Shown here piece by piece: positions 28,966 through 38,200 of a stretch of DNA of 64,000 nt. Numbering within the stretch: position 1 is the first letter of the stretch; each line of letters begins with the position of its first letter. This stretch comes from Ruminobacter amylophilus (GTDB taxonomy: Bacteria; Pseudomonadota; Gammaproteobacteria; Enterobacterales; Succinivibrionaceae), in NCBI RefSeq assembly GCF_900115655.1, contig NZ_FOXF01000001.1, forward strand, positions 1 to 64,000, in the 5' to 3' direction. The notes beneath the pieces were generated by a model. The model was not told the origin of the DNA. It did no database searches and saw only the letters and a list, made by a program, of their open reading frames with translations. A program made the position numbers and the translations under genes.

Positions 28966-29115
28966 CCGCTAAAAAAATAATTTTCATAAATGAAATTTAT
29001 TTAAGAAAACAATCTTTATGAAGGTAAACGGAGACTTTCATGCGGTGTCGTGATAGTCTTCAGACTACATGTACTTTATAACAAAAACAACGATATAATT
29101 CAACTAATATAAACA

Positions 29116-29142
29116 AAACCGCATCCTTTAGGGACGCGGTTT
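29116..29142 (-). terminator. Terminator of ydiJ
   Basis: AAACCGCATCC (29116-29126) pairs with GGGACGCGGTTT (29131-29142) with one mismatch. On the minus strand TTTTGTTT follows. Confidence 0.7.
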
Positions 29143-29192
29143 CACACCTGAATCTGAGCAGCCGTGGAATAAGGCCGCACGGTGTTTTCAGA

Positions 29193-32100
29193 CTACAGCA
29201 GAGTACTGAGTACCTGCAGAGGATGAAGCACGTTCTTCTCCTCCATGCGGCGTACCTGTTCACGGCAGGAATAACCGGTGGCAAGACAGTATTCAATAGG
29301 ATACTTCTTAAATACAGGAGCCCAGTTTTCGCGATAGATTTCCTTACTGCGTTCAACATTGGCCTTAAGATGACCGTAAAGCCCCGCCATACCGCAGCAT
29401 CCGACAGGAACCGGAACCAGCTTAAGCCCAGCCGTCGCAAAAATTCTGGTCCAGTCGGCATGAGTTGTCGGCTTGAGGCTCTTCTGAGTGCAGTGCGCCA
29501 TCAGATAGTATTCGTGGCCAGCCTTTTCCGCACTGACAGGTCTGATTGAGTCAAGATTGTCAAGAAGCCATTCCTGGGTCAGCTGAACCACGAAATCTCC
29601 GCGGCTGTCACCTAAAATCTTTCTGTACTCATCCCTGTAGCAGAGAGTCATTGCCGGATCGATACCCACCATAGGAATTCCCAGTCCGTATACCTGATTG
29701 AAGAAATCAGCCGTTGAACGGGCCGCTCTGGCGAATTCCTTCATGTAGCCTCTGATGTGCATTACCTTCCCGTTCGGCTTAAGAGGAAGAATGGCAACCT
29801 TCCTGCCCATCTTTGAGGCAAGAACGATAAAGTCGGCAATAACCTTCGCATCATATGCGGAGGTAAAGGCATCCTGAACCAGAATCACGTATTTTCCGCG
29901 TTCTTCGGCACTCAGTCTGTTCATTCTGTCAAGGTCAAGATACTCGGCATCGGTGCTCTTCACCAGCGTGTTGAAGGTCGGATAGCTCATCACCGGAACA
30001 TCCACAAATCCCCAGAGCTTCTTGGTTATGAACTTAACCGGAGCCAGACCGTTAACCGCGTTCAGGAAACGGGGAACCTTCGCCATGTATGGAGTAACCT
30101 GTTCGATGTTCTTCACCAGAATATCTCCGGCAGGTCTCAGATATCTGCTGAAATAGAGATTGAGGAATCTTGATCTGAAATCAGGCACGTCAACCTTTAC
30201 CGGACACGCTGAAGCACAGGCCTTGCATGCAAGACAGCAGTCCATTACGTTTCTTACTTCATGGCTGAAATCATTTACGTTATCCCCGTTCAGTGTGTTG
30301 GACACCTTTTCGAAGAAAGCCTTAAGACTGAAACCTGATTCATCAAGCTTCTTTTCCTCACTGAGAACATCCGCACCGGCAAGCTGCATAAGTCTCAGCC
30401 ATTCTCTTGTCAGTCCGGCTCTGCCCTTTGGAGACTGTCTTCTGTCGCCTAAAAGCTTGTAGGTAGGACACATAGGAGCGGTCTTGTCAAAATTGAAGCA
30501 GAGACCGTTACCGTTACAGCTTACGGCAACCCTGAAGCTGTGTCTTACTTCAACAGGAATCTGACGGTCAAATGAACCGCGCTTGGTATCGTCAACACTT
30601 ACCAGCTTGTCGGTATCATTGCCGAAAGGAACACAGATCTTGCCAGGATTGATTCTGTTGCCAGGGTCGAAAGCCGCCTTAACCTTTCTCAGTTCGACAA
30701 ACAGGCTGCCGAAGAACTCCGGACCGTATTCGGCACGATAGCCGCGGCCGTGTTCACCCCACATGATGCCGCCGTACTTTGCGGTAAGAGCCACTACGGC
30801 ATCGGAAATCTCACGCAGTGTCTTTTCCTGTTCCGGATTGCACAGATCCAGAGCCGGTCTTACGTGAAGCACGCCTGAATCGACATGACCGAACATGCCG
30901 TATGTCAGATTGTGACTGTCAAGCAGAGCTCTGAATTCCTGAATATAGTCGGCAAGATGCTTTGGCGGAACCACGGTATCTTCGGTAAAGGCTATCGGCT
31001 TGGCGTCACCTTCGGCATTTCCGAGAAGACCTACCGCCTTCTTGCGCATGGCGTATACGGCAAGAATATCCTTAAGTTCGGTACAGGTCTGATAACCGAT
31101 GATTCCCCTGGTGTTTCCTGACGCTCCGAGATCCCTGTCCAGAGAATCGGTAAGAGACTTCATTCTTGAACCTTCAAGCTCATTGTCCCAGCCGGCGAAT
31201 TCAACGATGTTGATGCCGTCCATGGTTTTATCAGGAACTTCCTTAATCAGTTCCTTAACGCTGTGCCATACGATATCCTGCTTGGCGAGATTGAACACCT
31301 TTGAATCCACTGTTTCAACGGAAAGCGCATTGGCTTCAACCAGAACCGGGGCGTGTCTCAGGGCTGAATCAAAGCTGTCGTACTTGATAACCACAAGAGA
31401 TCTGTAGCTTGGTATCGGAGTCAGATCAATTCTGGCTCCGGTAATGAAACAGAGAGTACCTTCAGCACCGCAGATGATACGTGAAATATCAAGAGTGTCG
31501 GTTTCCGGATTGTATACATGCTTCAGATCGTAGCCGGTAAGGAAACGGTTAAGATCAGGGAATGTCTTTAAAATCTCTTCCCTCTTTTCCTTCGCAATAT
31601 TGTACACGGTACGGTAAATGCGGCCTTCCATGTTTTCCTGATTCATTTTCGCCTGCAGGGCTTCGCCGCTTACAGGTCCGAAGGTCACGAGAGAGCCGTC
31701 AAGAAGTACGGCTTCCACGGTCAGAACATGCTGAGAAGTCTTGCCGTATTTGAGAGAGCCCTGTCCTGATGAATCGTTGCTTATCATACCGCCGAATGTT
31801 GCTCTGTTTGAGGTTGAAAGCTCAGGTGAGAAGAACAGGCCGTGAGGCTTTATCTGCTGATTGAGATAATCCTTGATTACGCCTGCTTCAACGAATACGG
31901 TACGTTCATTCACATTCAGTTCGCGGATGTCTCTCATGTGACGTGAAAGATCCATGACGATCCAGTCGGTAAGAGACTGACCGTTGGTACCTGTACCGCC
32001 ACCGCGCGGAGCAAACTTGAGTCCTGCGAATTCAGGTTCTGAGGCAAGTTTGACGGCCAGAACCACGTCATCCCTGTTCTTAGGGAAGATAACGCCCTGA

Positions 32101-32255
32101 GGCAGTCTCTGATATACGGAATTATCAGTGGCTACCGCCAGCCTGCTTGAATAAGAATATTCAATATCACCGAGAAAGTTGGCGTCTTTTAATCTGTTGA
32201 AATAATTCAGATATACAGGATCTATACTGCTTTCAGGATTTATCTTTGGAATCAT
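29193..32255 (-). CDS. ydiJ: FAD- and Fe-S-containing D-2-hydroxyacid dehydrogenase, YdiJ type
   Basis: Membrane-associated flavin dehydrogenase; the E. coli homologue is reported to oxidise D-2-hydroxyglutarate. The FAD_binding_4 domain has PRGGGTGTNGQSLTDW and ELSTSNRATFGGMISNDSSG, followed by the FAD-linked oxidase C-terminal domain (MFGHVDSGVLHVRP). A ferredoxin-like site is CCLACKACASACP, and a CCG-type domain ends the protein (VPVGCCGMAGLYGH). I chose the ATG at 32255 because MIPKINPE matches the start of YdiJ; it gives 1020 residues (1018 in E. coli). A longer frame would add 22 hydrophobic residues foreign to the family. Confidence 0.93.
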   Translation of the reverse strand: MIPKINPESSIDPVYLNYFNRLKDANFLGDIEYSYSSRLAVATDNSVYQRLPQGVIFPKNRDDVVLAVKLASEPEFAGLKFAPRGGGTGTNGQSLTDWIVMDLSRHMRDIRELNVNERTVFVEAGVIKDYLNQQIKPHGLFFSPELSTSNRATFGGMISNDSSGQGSLKYGKTSQHVLTVEAVLLDGSLVTFGPVSGEALQAKMNQENMEGRIYRTVYNIAKEKREEILKTFPDLNRFLTGYDLKHVYNPETDTLDISRIICGAEGTLCFITGARIDLTPIPSYRSLVVIKYDSFDSALRHAPVLVEANALSVETVDSKVFNLAKQDIVWHSVKELIKEVPDKTMDGINIVEFAGWDNELEGSRMKSLTDSLDRDLGASGNTRGIIGYQTCTELKDILAVYAMRKKAVGLLGNAEGDAKPIAFTEDTVVPPKHLADYIQEFRALLDSHNLTYGMFGHVDSGVLHVRPALDLCNPEQEKTLREISDAVVALTAKYGGIMWGEHGRGYRAEYGPEFFGSLFVELRKVKAAFDPGNRINPGKICVPFGNDTDKLVSVDDTKRGSFDRQIPVEVRHSFRVAVSCNGNGLCFNFDKTAPMCPTYKLLGDRRQSPKGRAGLTREWLRLMQLAGADVLSEEKKLDESGFSLKAFFEKVSNTLNGDNVNDFSHEVRNVMDCCLACKACASACPVKVDVPDFRSRFLNLYFSRYLRPAGDILVKNIEQVTPYMAKVPRFLNAVNGLAPVKFITKKLWGFVDVPVMSYPTFNTLVKSTDAEYLDLDRMNRLSAEERGKYVILVQDAFTSAYDAKVIADFIVLASKMGRKVAILPLKPNGKVMHIRGYMKEFARAARSTADFFNQVYGLGIPMVGIDPAMTLCYRDEYRKILGDSRGDFVVQLTQEWLLDNLDSIRPVSAEKAGHEYYLMAHCTQKSLKPTTHADWTRIFATAGLKLVPVPVGCCGMAGLYGHLKANVERSKEIYRENWAPVFKKYPIEYCLATGYSCREQVRRMEEKNVLHPLQVLSTLL

Positions 32256-32452
32256 CTTCTGCACCGTAGTTAAATAATCAGGAAGAATTAGAAAGAATGC
32301 ATACTTGAGAAACAATGACAAAAATTATTGCTTAATCAAGACAATTGATGTTATTTTCTCACTTTTGTGATTAATTGCAAATAAAACAGGCATTTCAGCG
32401 AAGGTTTTTAATGAAAACTTAAATCGGGCTGTTTTTCAGGTCTTCCACCCTT

Positions 32453-32989
32453 TCAGGCTGAATACTCTGCAATGTATGGAAGCTCCCTGTATGCCTCGTT
32501 GTAATCCAGACCGTATCCGATGACAAACAGATTCGGAATGGTAAACAGGGCATAGTCCGGTCTGATGTCTGCGATTCTTCTTTCGGGCTTGTCCAGAAGG
32601 GTTACTATTTTCAGGGAAAGAGGATTCCTGCCTCTGAGAATATCGGTAACAGCCCTGAGTGTCAGGCCGGTATCCATAATATCCTCGATAATGACAACAT
32701 GATAACCGCTGATATCCCTTTTAATGTCCTGTACTATCTGCACGTTACCTGTAGTACTGTCGCCCTGATAACTCTTTACCGACATGAAGGCTATTTCACA
32801 GGGAGTTTTCACCTGACGGCAGATATCGGCCATGAACATGAAGGCGCCGTTCAGAATACTGACCAGAAGCAGAGGTCTGCCCCTGTATTCCTCGGTAATC
32901 ATGCGTCCCGCTTCCCTGACCTTCTCCCTTATCTCCTCTTCAGTTATCAGTATCCGGCTGATATGACCGTAAATATTATCTCTGTCCAT
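32453..32989 (-). CDS. hpt: Hypoxanthine phosphoribosyltransferase
   Basis: Salvages hypoxanthine (and guanine) to IMP and GMP with PRPP. The PRPP-binding motif VVIIEDIMDTGLTL is clear, as are LLVSILNGAFMF and MSVKSYQGDSTT. The 178 residues match E. coli Hpt. It is transcribed toward ydiJ with about 200 bp between them. Confidence 0.96.
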   Translation of the reverse strand: MDRDNIYGHISRILITEEEIREKVREAGRMITEEYRGRPLLLVSILNGAFMFMADICRQVKTPCEIAFMSVKSYQGDSTTGNVQIVQDIKRDISGYHVVIIEDIMDTGLTLRAVTDILRGRNPLSLKIVTLLDKPERRIADIRPDYALFTIPNLFVIGYGLDYNEAYRELPYIAEYSA

Positions 32990-33193
32990 TCTCTTCTCTT
33001 TTTCCGCAAAAAGGTTATATATTCTGTTTTTACTTACGACACGCTCTTCCGGCAGCTTGAAGATGCCGGAAAATATTTTTAAAAGACCGTTAACGGCGGC
33101 GTTATTCTATCTCTTTACGAATATTTTTTCACCATCCGTCAGCCTGACAACTCTTTTTCGCCACCGGATACAGACCTGTACGCCATACGTCAA

Positions 33194-33224
33194 AAAGGCA
33201 TGACTCCAGAGGAATCATGCCTTT
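33194..33224 (-). terminator. Terminator of asnA
   Basis: AAAGGCATGA (33194-33203) pairs with TCATGCCTTT (33215-33224). On the minus strand a T-run follows. Confidence 0.8.
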
Positions 33225-33286
33225 AATCTCAACTGACTGTCAGCCTCCGGACGTACCGTGAGGCGCAGCCCGGTATGTCAATCTGA

Positions 33287-34324
33287 TTAGATAAGGTGCA
33301 TACCGAGCTTCTGACATTCCGCTCTCATGTCATCAGGCCAGATACTTGCCTGAATTTCACCGATGTGACCTTTATGGAGGAGAACCATACACAGACGGCT
33401 CTGACCGATACCGCCGCCGATACTTAACGGTAATTCATCATTCAGGAGCTTCTTGTGGAAGTAGAGTTCCTTTCTTTCTTCACAGCCTTCAATCTTTAAC
33501 TGACGGAGTAATGCTTCCTTGTCTACACGGATACCCATTGATGAAAGTTCGAATGAACGGTTAAGGATAGGATACCAGATTAAGATATCGCCGTTCAGAC
33601 CTAAAAGACCGTTACTGCCTTCTGTACTCCAGTCATCATAGTCAGGAGCGCGGCCGTCATGCTTTTCACCATTTGAAAGCTTGCCGCCGATACCCATAAG
33701 GAATACGGCACCGTACTTCTTACAGATGGCGTCTTCTCTTTCCTTCGGAGTTAAATCAGGATACATCTTAAGAAGTTCTTCACTGTGAATGAAGGTGATG
33801 TTTTCAGGAAGGAAAGGCTTGAGATCAGGATAGAATTCGCAGGTAAGGTATTCGGTACGGCGAATGGCTGAGTAAATACGTTCAACAATTGACTTGAGGA
33901 AATCAACGGTTCTCTGTTCTCTGGTGATTACCGCTTCCCAGTCCCACTGGTCAACGTACAGTGAATGGAGGTTGTCAAGTTCTTCATCAGCACGGATGGC
34001 GTTCATATCGGTATAGATACCGTGACCGGGTTCAATGCTGTATTCAGCAAGAGTCAGTCTCTTCCACTTTGCCAGAGAATGAACAATTTCAGCTTTGGCA
34101 TCGCCCAGATCCTTGATAGGGAAAGTTACCGCACGTTCAACACCGTTAAGGTCATCATTTATACCGAGACCTTTCATTACGAATAAAGGTGCTGTAACAC
34201 GGCGTAAACGTAATTCTGTTGACAGATTCTGCTGGAAAAAGTCTTTGATCTGCTTGATTCCCTGTTCAGTCTGCTTGAGGTTTAAAACTGCTTTGTAGTC
34301 CTGTGGCTTAATTAAGTTGCTCAT
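33287..34324 (-). CDS. asnA: Aspartate-ammonia ligase (asparagine synthetase A)
   Basis: ATP-dependent amidation of aspartate with ammonia. The fold is related to class II tRNA synthetases. Recognisable stretches are FFQQNLSTELRLRRVTAPLF, VHSLAKWKR, DMNAIRADEELDNLHS, YVDQWDWEA and GGGIGQSRLCM. It is 345 residues (330 in E. coli); a few insertions account for the difference. The long structured leader described separately lies upstream on the same strand. Confidence 0.96.
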   Translation of the reverse strand: MSNLIKPQDYKAVLNLKQTEQGIKQIKDFFQQNLSTELRLRRVTAPLFVMKGLGINDDLNGVERAVTFPIKDLGDAKAEIVHSLAKWKRLTLAEYSIEPGHGIYTDMNAIRADEELDNLHSLYVDQWDWEAVITREQRTVDFLKSIVERIYSAIRRTEYLTCEFYPDLKPFLPENITFIHSEELLKMYPDLTPKEREDAICKKYGAVFLMGIGGKLSNGEKHDGRAPDYDDWSTEGSNGLLGLNGDILIWYPILNRSFELSSMGIRVDKEALLRQLKIEGCEERKELYFHKKLLNDELPLSIGGGIGQSRLCMVLLHKGHIGEIQASIWPDDMRAECQKLGMHLI

Positions 34325-34539
34325 AATTGATAGTGGCGTTCATACACGTACAACAACAATCGTGTCGAGTACCAGACTCCTCTTGTTACGGTGAAAAGAT
34401 AAACACAAAAAACTGCACGTCTGATTTTCCGATAATGACGGGATTCCAAATCCGGAACCGGATTTACCGTCATGATGCATCAGCCGGTCAGCAGAGTCAT
34501 TGTCAAAACAACTCCTAACTCAAGTTTATGCTAATGATA
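34325..34539 (-). promoter_or_regulatory. asnA proximal leader
   Basis: On the minus strand it contains a long hairpin: outer stem ATGACGG with CCGTCAT, and inner stem AAATCCGG with CCGGATTT, at about 34430-34475. TTGACA occurs near its upstream end without a good -10. I see no gene. Confidence 0.35.
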
Positions 34540-34710
34540 AACTTTCAAATTCGAACCTCTTCCGTTCTCCGACGGAAGCTTCCCGGTCAAGGCATCTCAT
34601 CCAGATTATCCGGGCTAACCCCGCTGTTCCCGCGGTTTTCAATGTTTAAGCTACCTGCCGCAACTTCGCTTTCAGTAGTCTTAATCCGTTGAGCTATATG
34701 CTAACAGCTA
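34540..34710 (-). ncRNA. Structured RNA candidate with tRNA-like motifs upstream of asnA
   Basis: On the minus strand a D-arm-like element (complement of 34676-34696) has the loop AACGGATTAA closed by a stem with one bulged C, preceded by TAGCTC as in many tRNAs. GTTCGAAT, the T-loop consensus, lies at the complement of 34549-34556. Between them are stems CCGC/GCGG, CCCGG/CCGGG enclosing ATCT/AGAT, and CTTCCGT/ACGGAAG (complement of 34559-34578). The order of motifs recalls tRNA-mimicking bacterial Y RNAs, but no T-stem or acceptor stem forms and no Ro60 gene is near. It may equally be a cis-acting leader of asnA. Confidence 0.4.
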
Positions 34711-34815
34711 CATTTACAACAAAATGCAACTCAGTTTGACACTTGAAACGTTTAAAGTCAATCATAACTGAATTTATTTTGGCTTTTGCCTTCACATATT
34801 CACACTGTTCACCTG

Positions 34816-34870
34816 CTGCCGGAACAGATGCCGTTTCCGGCAGAAGTTCCTTCTGAAACTGATGTTTCAG
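34816..34870. other. Two adjacent hairpins between asnA and the Mks locus
   Basis: CTGCCGGAAC (34816-34825) pairs with GTTTCCGGCAG (34833-34843) with a bulge. CTGAAAC (34853-34859) pairs with GTTTCAG (34864-34870). No T-run follows on either strand, so they are not plain terminators. Confidence 0.5.
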
Positions 34871-34956
34871 CTTTGATGAACATCTTACATTTTCAAACTG
34901 TCATTCATTTTCAGTTCCCGCATGACAACCTTTTAAGGGGCAATCATTTCAAATAA

Positions 34957-34965
34957 TGATATAAT
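34957..34965 (+). promoter_or_regulatory. Extended -10 promoter upstream of the Mks locus
   Basis: TGATATAAT matches the extended -10 consensus TGnTATAAT perfectly. A -35 is not evident and is not required for this class. The leader before mksB would be about 310 nt. Confidence 0.5.
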
Positions 34966-35179
34966 GCATGTCCGTTGAACAGTTATCCGGTTACTGAAGA
35001 CGCATCTGCGGAATTACAGACTGAAATCATTTGCTTAATGTAATTCAACAATAAGTACATATGCAATAACCGTTCCATTATGCAGATTTTTTGTTTTACA
35101 GTAAAAAAACATAACCATAAAATTGATCGGCAGACATATTTTTACGAGGGCACCGCCCCGCCGTGATTCATTTTTTACC

Positions 35180-35212
35180 AGTGCACACCTAGTGCACACC
35201 TGAAGGATGCAC
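35180..35212 (+). repeat. TGCAC direct repeats before mksB
   Basis: AGTGCACACCT is repeated in tandem at 35180-35190 and 35191-35201, and a third TGCAC lies at 35208-35212. GTGCAC is itself a palindrome. Spacing of 11 bp puts the first two on the same DNA face. It may be an operator or an RNA element; no known regulator is assigned. Confidence 0.6.
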
Positions 35213-35283
35213 AAAAAAAGTGAATAAAAGCACCATGATTGACGGTCAGCCGGAAAACCTAAATATATAAAGGAAAAGTCAGA

Positions 35284-38200
35284 ATGTCAGAAAACTACTC
35301 CGTCCAGAAAAAAACGGCCGGTCTTAACCGACTAATTTTAGTGAATTCATACATTGCCTCAGGAAACGGGATCTATGAATTTGACTTTTCCAGACACACC
35401 CAGATAAACGGTGCCAACGGTTCAGGTAAAACCAGTCTGCTTAACCTTATCCCTTTCTTTTACGGTCTGGAGCCCGGCAGAATCACCAGCATCAGTTCCG
35501 TCCGCAAGAGCTTCGCCGGCTTCTATCTGCCGAAAGCGGACAGCAGCATTATATATGAGTATGTAACTCATAACGGCACCATGGCCCACGTGGTGGTGAG
35601 CAACGCTTCAAGCAACCAGGGCAATACAGCCGTAAGCTACGGATTCATTCCGTCAGCCTTTAATACCATGGATTACATAACCCAGGACTCCATCAACGGA
35701 AAATTCAGACCGAAAACCTGGATGGAATACAGGGACACGCTGAGAAAGAACGGCATAAAGGCGGAAAAAATCATCTACTCAGTGGATTTCTACCGTTCGG
35801 TAATTCAGAACATTCCCATGGGTGACAATGCCCAGCTGAGAAAAAGATATGCCTTAAGCGGCGGTCACTGTCAGCTCCGCTACGTCGGCAATATCGTTCA
35901 CAGCATCATTACCGGCAACATCAGCTTTGACAACATCAAACTGCTGCTGACCGATATCCTGAAGCAGGAACACCGCACTCCCGATCTGCAGATAAGGGAA
36001 CAGGAGCTCACCAAATGGTGCAGTGATACCAGAGCCTTCAAGGAAATCAGCGAACTGACTCCTAATCTTCAGCACATTCTGGAGCTGTTCCACGTTCTTT
36101 CCACCGCCAAGGAAAAACTCCTCTCCGGATACGGCAGTCTGCTGTGGTATCAGAACGAAAACGATGAAAGTCTCGGCAACCTCATAAAACAGAGGGATGA
36201 AGAGGCTGAAAGCTACCAGAACTTCAGACAGGCAACCGAAGAAGCCATGACCAGACTCCGTTCTTCAAAGGAAGCAGCGGAGGAAAAACTCTCCCGCCAG
36301 AGGAAGCTGGTGGAAACCATGGAAGAGGAAAGAGAGAAATTCATTGATGCGGAAGCAGACAAGTGGCGTGAAAAATACCACAACCGCAGCGTTATCGAAG
36401 GCTTTATAGACAGCAAGAAGAAACAGCTGGCCACCTTAAGCGAAAGCTACAGCTTCATCGAATCGGAATATGCGGCAACCAAGGCCAAGCTCATCAGCAA
36501 AAACAAGGAAGACAGAGCTCCGATAGAGGCGATACTGCATAAATACGAACTTGAAGAAAACAGTCAGCTTGCGGAAGAAGACAGGAAATATCAGGCTCAG
36601 CGCAACCAGATTAAGGAACAGGAAATTCAGCGCAAGCACGAACTGGATCTGGAAATCACAGCCAAAAAGAATGCCCTCAAGACTCTGGAAAACGAAAAGA
36701 ACATGTTCGTGGTTCCTCCTGAAATGCAGCAGCAGCTTGATGAAATAGACGCAAGACTTGAAACCGCCCACGGAGAAAACGGCGCCCTGCAGAAAACAAT
36801 TATGGAGAGCACCGGAAAACAGCATCAGGCTGAGGCAAAGTGCAATCAGATTGCCCTGCAGTACGTACAGCTTCAGAATCAGCTTGAGAACGCCACTGCG
36901 CGTTTTGGCGATCTGTCACGCCGTCTCAGTGCCGACGAAGGCATGCTCACCGGCTTCCTTAATGAATATATCCCTGAATGGAAGAAATCAATCGGCAAGA
37001 TAATAAGAGAAGATCTGCTGGACAGAACCGATCTGTCTCCGAAAATCATTGATGCTCCCGCAGAAGAAATCAGAGATCCGGCAGAAACCGCAGCCGACAG
37101 TACCAAACCTGAACAGTATATCCGCATTGACAACCTCAGACTGGATATCCATGACGTGGCGGAAACACAGAAGGATAACTCCGAACTTGAGGATGAACGC
37201 CGCAGAACCGGAGAACAGTGCGAAAAACTCAGGGAAAAGCTCGGAGAAATGGACAGGGAACAGAATCGTCTGTCCACCGAAATCGCCGAATGCAAAAACG
37301 AAATCAACATTGCCCGCAGCAAACTGTTAAGCGAAGCGGCACTGAACGATCTCAACGAAAAGAAAAAGGCCGTAAAGGAATACATTGCCCAGGCACGCAT
37401 TGCCAGGGAAACCGACATCAGCAGTCAGATTTCAGATATTCAGAAGGAACTCAAGAGACTTGAGGATGAACTCAGGAAGCATCATGAAAAATACGTGGAA
37501 ATGCTTCAGAACAGCGACACCGACCATCTGGCAAACAAGAGTGACATCGAAAGCCGTTTTGATGAACTGAAACAGACACAGATGGATCTGCTGAAATCCA
37601 TAGACAATGAATTCACCACCCAGGTAAGCACACTCAACGAACTGAAGAAGTCAAAGCTCAGCAAGCAGAACATCGATCCGAAGCTGATTGACAAGATTCA
37701 CGAGGAATGCGAATCCTACGAGAAGGAATTAAAGGAAATCAATTCCAAAACCGCCCTTGTCAGTGAATACGAGCTGTGGCTCAGCGGTAACGGAAACCGT
37801 ATCAGCGACGAACGCAATCTGCTTACAGAACTTGAAAGAAAGCTTCAGGGCGAGACTGAGATTCTGAATTCAAAGACAAAGCAGAACGAAAGTACCGTCA
37901 AGGATTTTGAAAAATCCATCCGTGAGCTCTCTGATGAAATAAAGAGCAGGGAAAACCTGCAGAAGAACATCAGAAACTGCGTAACCGATCTGGACAGCGA
38001 ACATATCGTCGGCAAACCTACCCAGATCAGACCTGCTCTCACCATCAACAGTGTTCTTTCAGAGACCGCATCCGGTATTTCCGAATACCGCAAGGCCATG
38101 AGAGGCCTCAATGACGAACTCGGTCTTCTTGACTCAAAGATGTCATCACACCGCGCCACCTCTATTTACGGCATGTGGAACGAAGCCAGGGATCTGAATA

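Larger units (their letters stand above)
28835..29110 (-). promoter_or_regulatory. ilvIH leader with possible attenuator
   Basis: On the minus strand AGTCAAG (complement at 28944-28950) can pair with CTTGACT (complement at 28877-28883), which is followed by TCGTTTTTT. The same first segment can instead fold locally: TAAGC with GCTTA, and AGTC with GACT. Mutually exclusive folds of this kind are the mark of attenuators. A possible promoter -35, TTGTTT, lies at the complement of 29007-29012. None of this is tested. Confidence 0.35.

Noticed and set aside
34540-34710. A true tRNA gene upstream of asnA
   Set aside because: D-loop-like and T-loop-like motifs are too far apart, and no acceptor stem, anticodon arm or CCA can be formed.
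36879-37418. Open frame of 179 codons antisense to mksB
   Set aside because: Serine-rich reading expected opposite a coiled coil rich in Glu, Arg and Lys codons.
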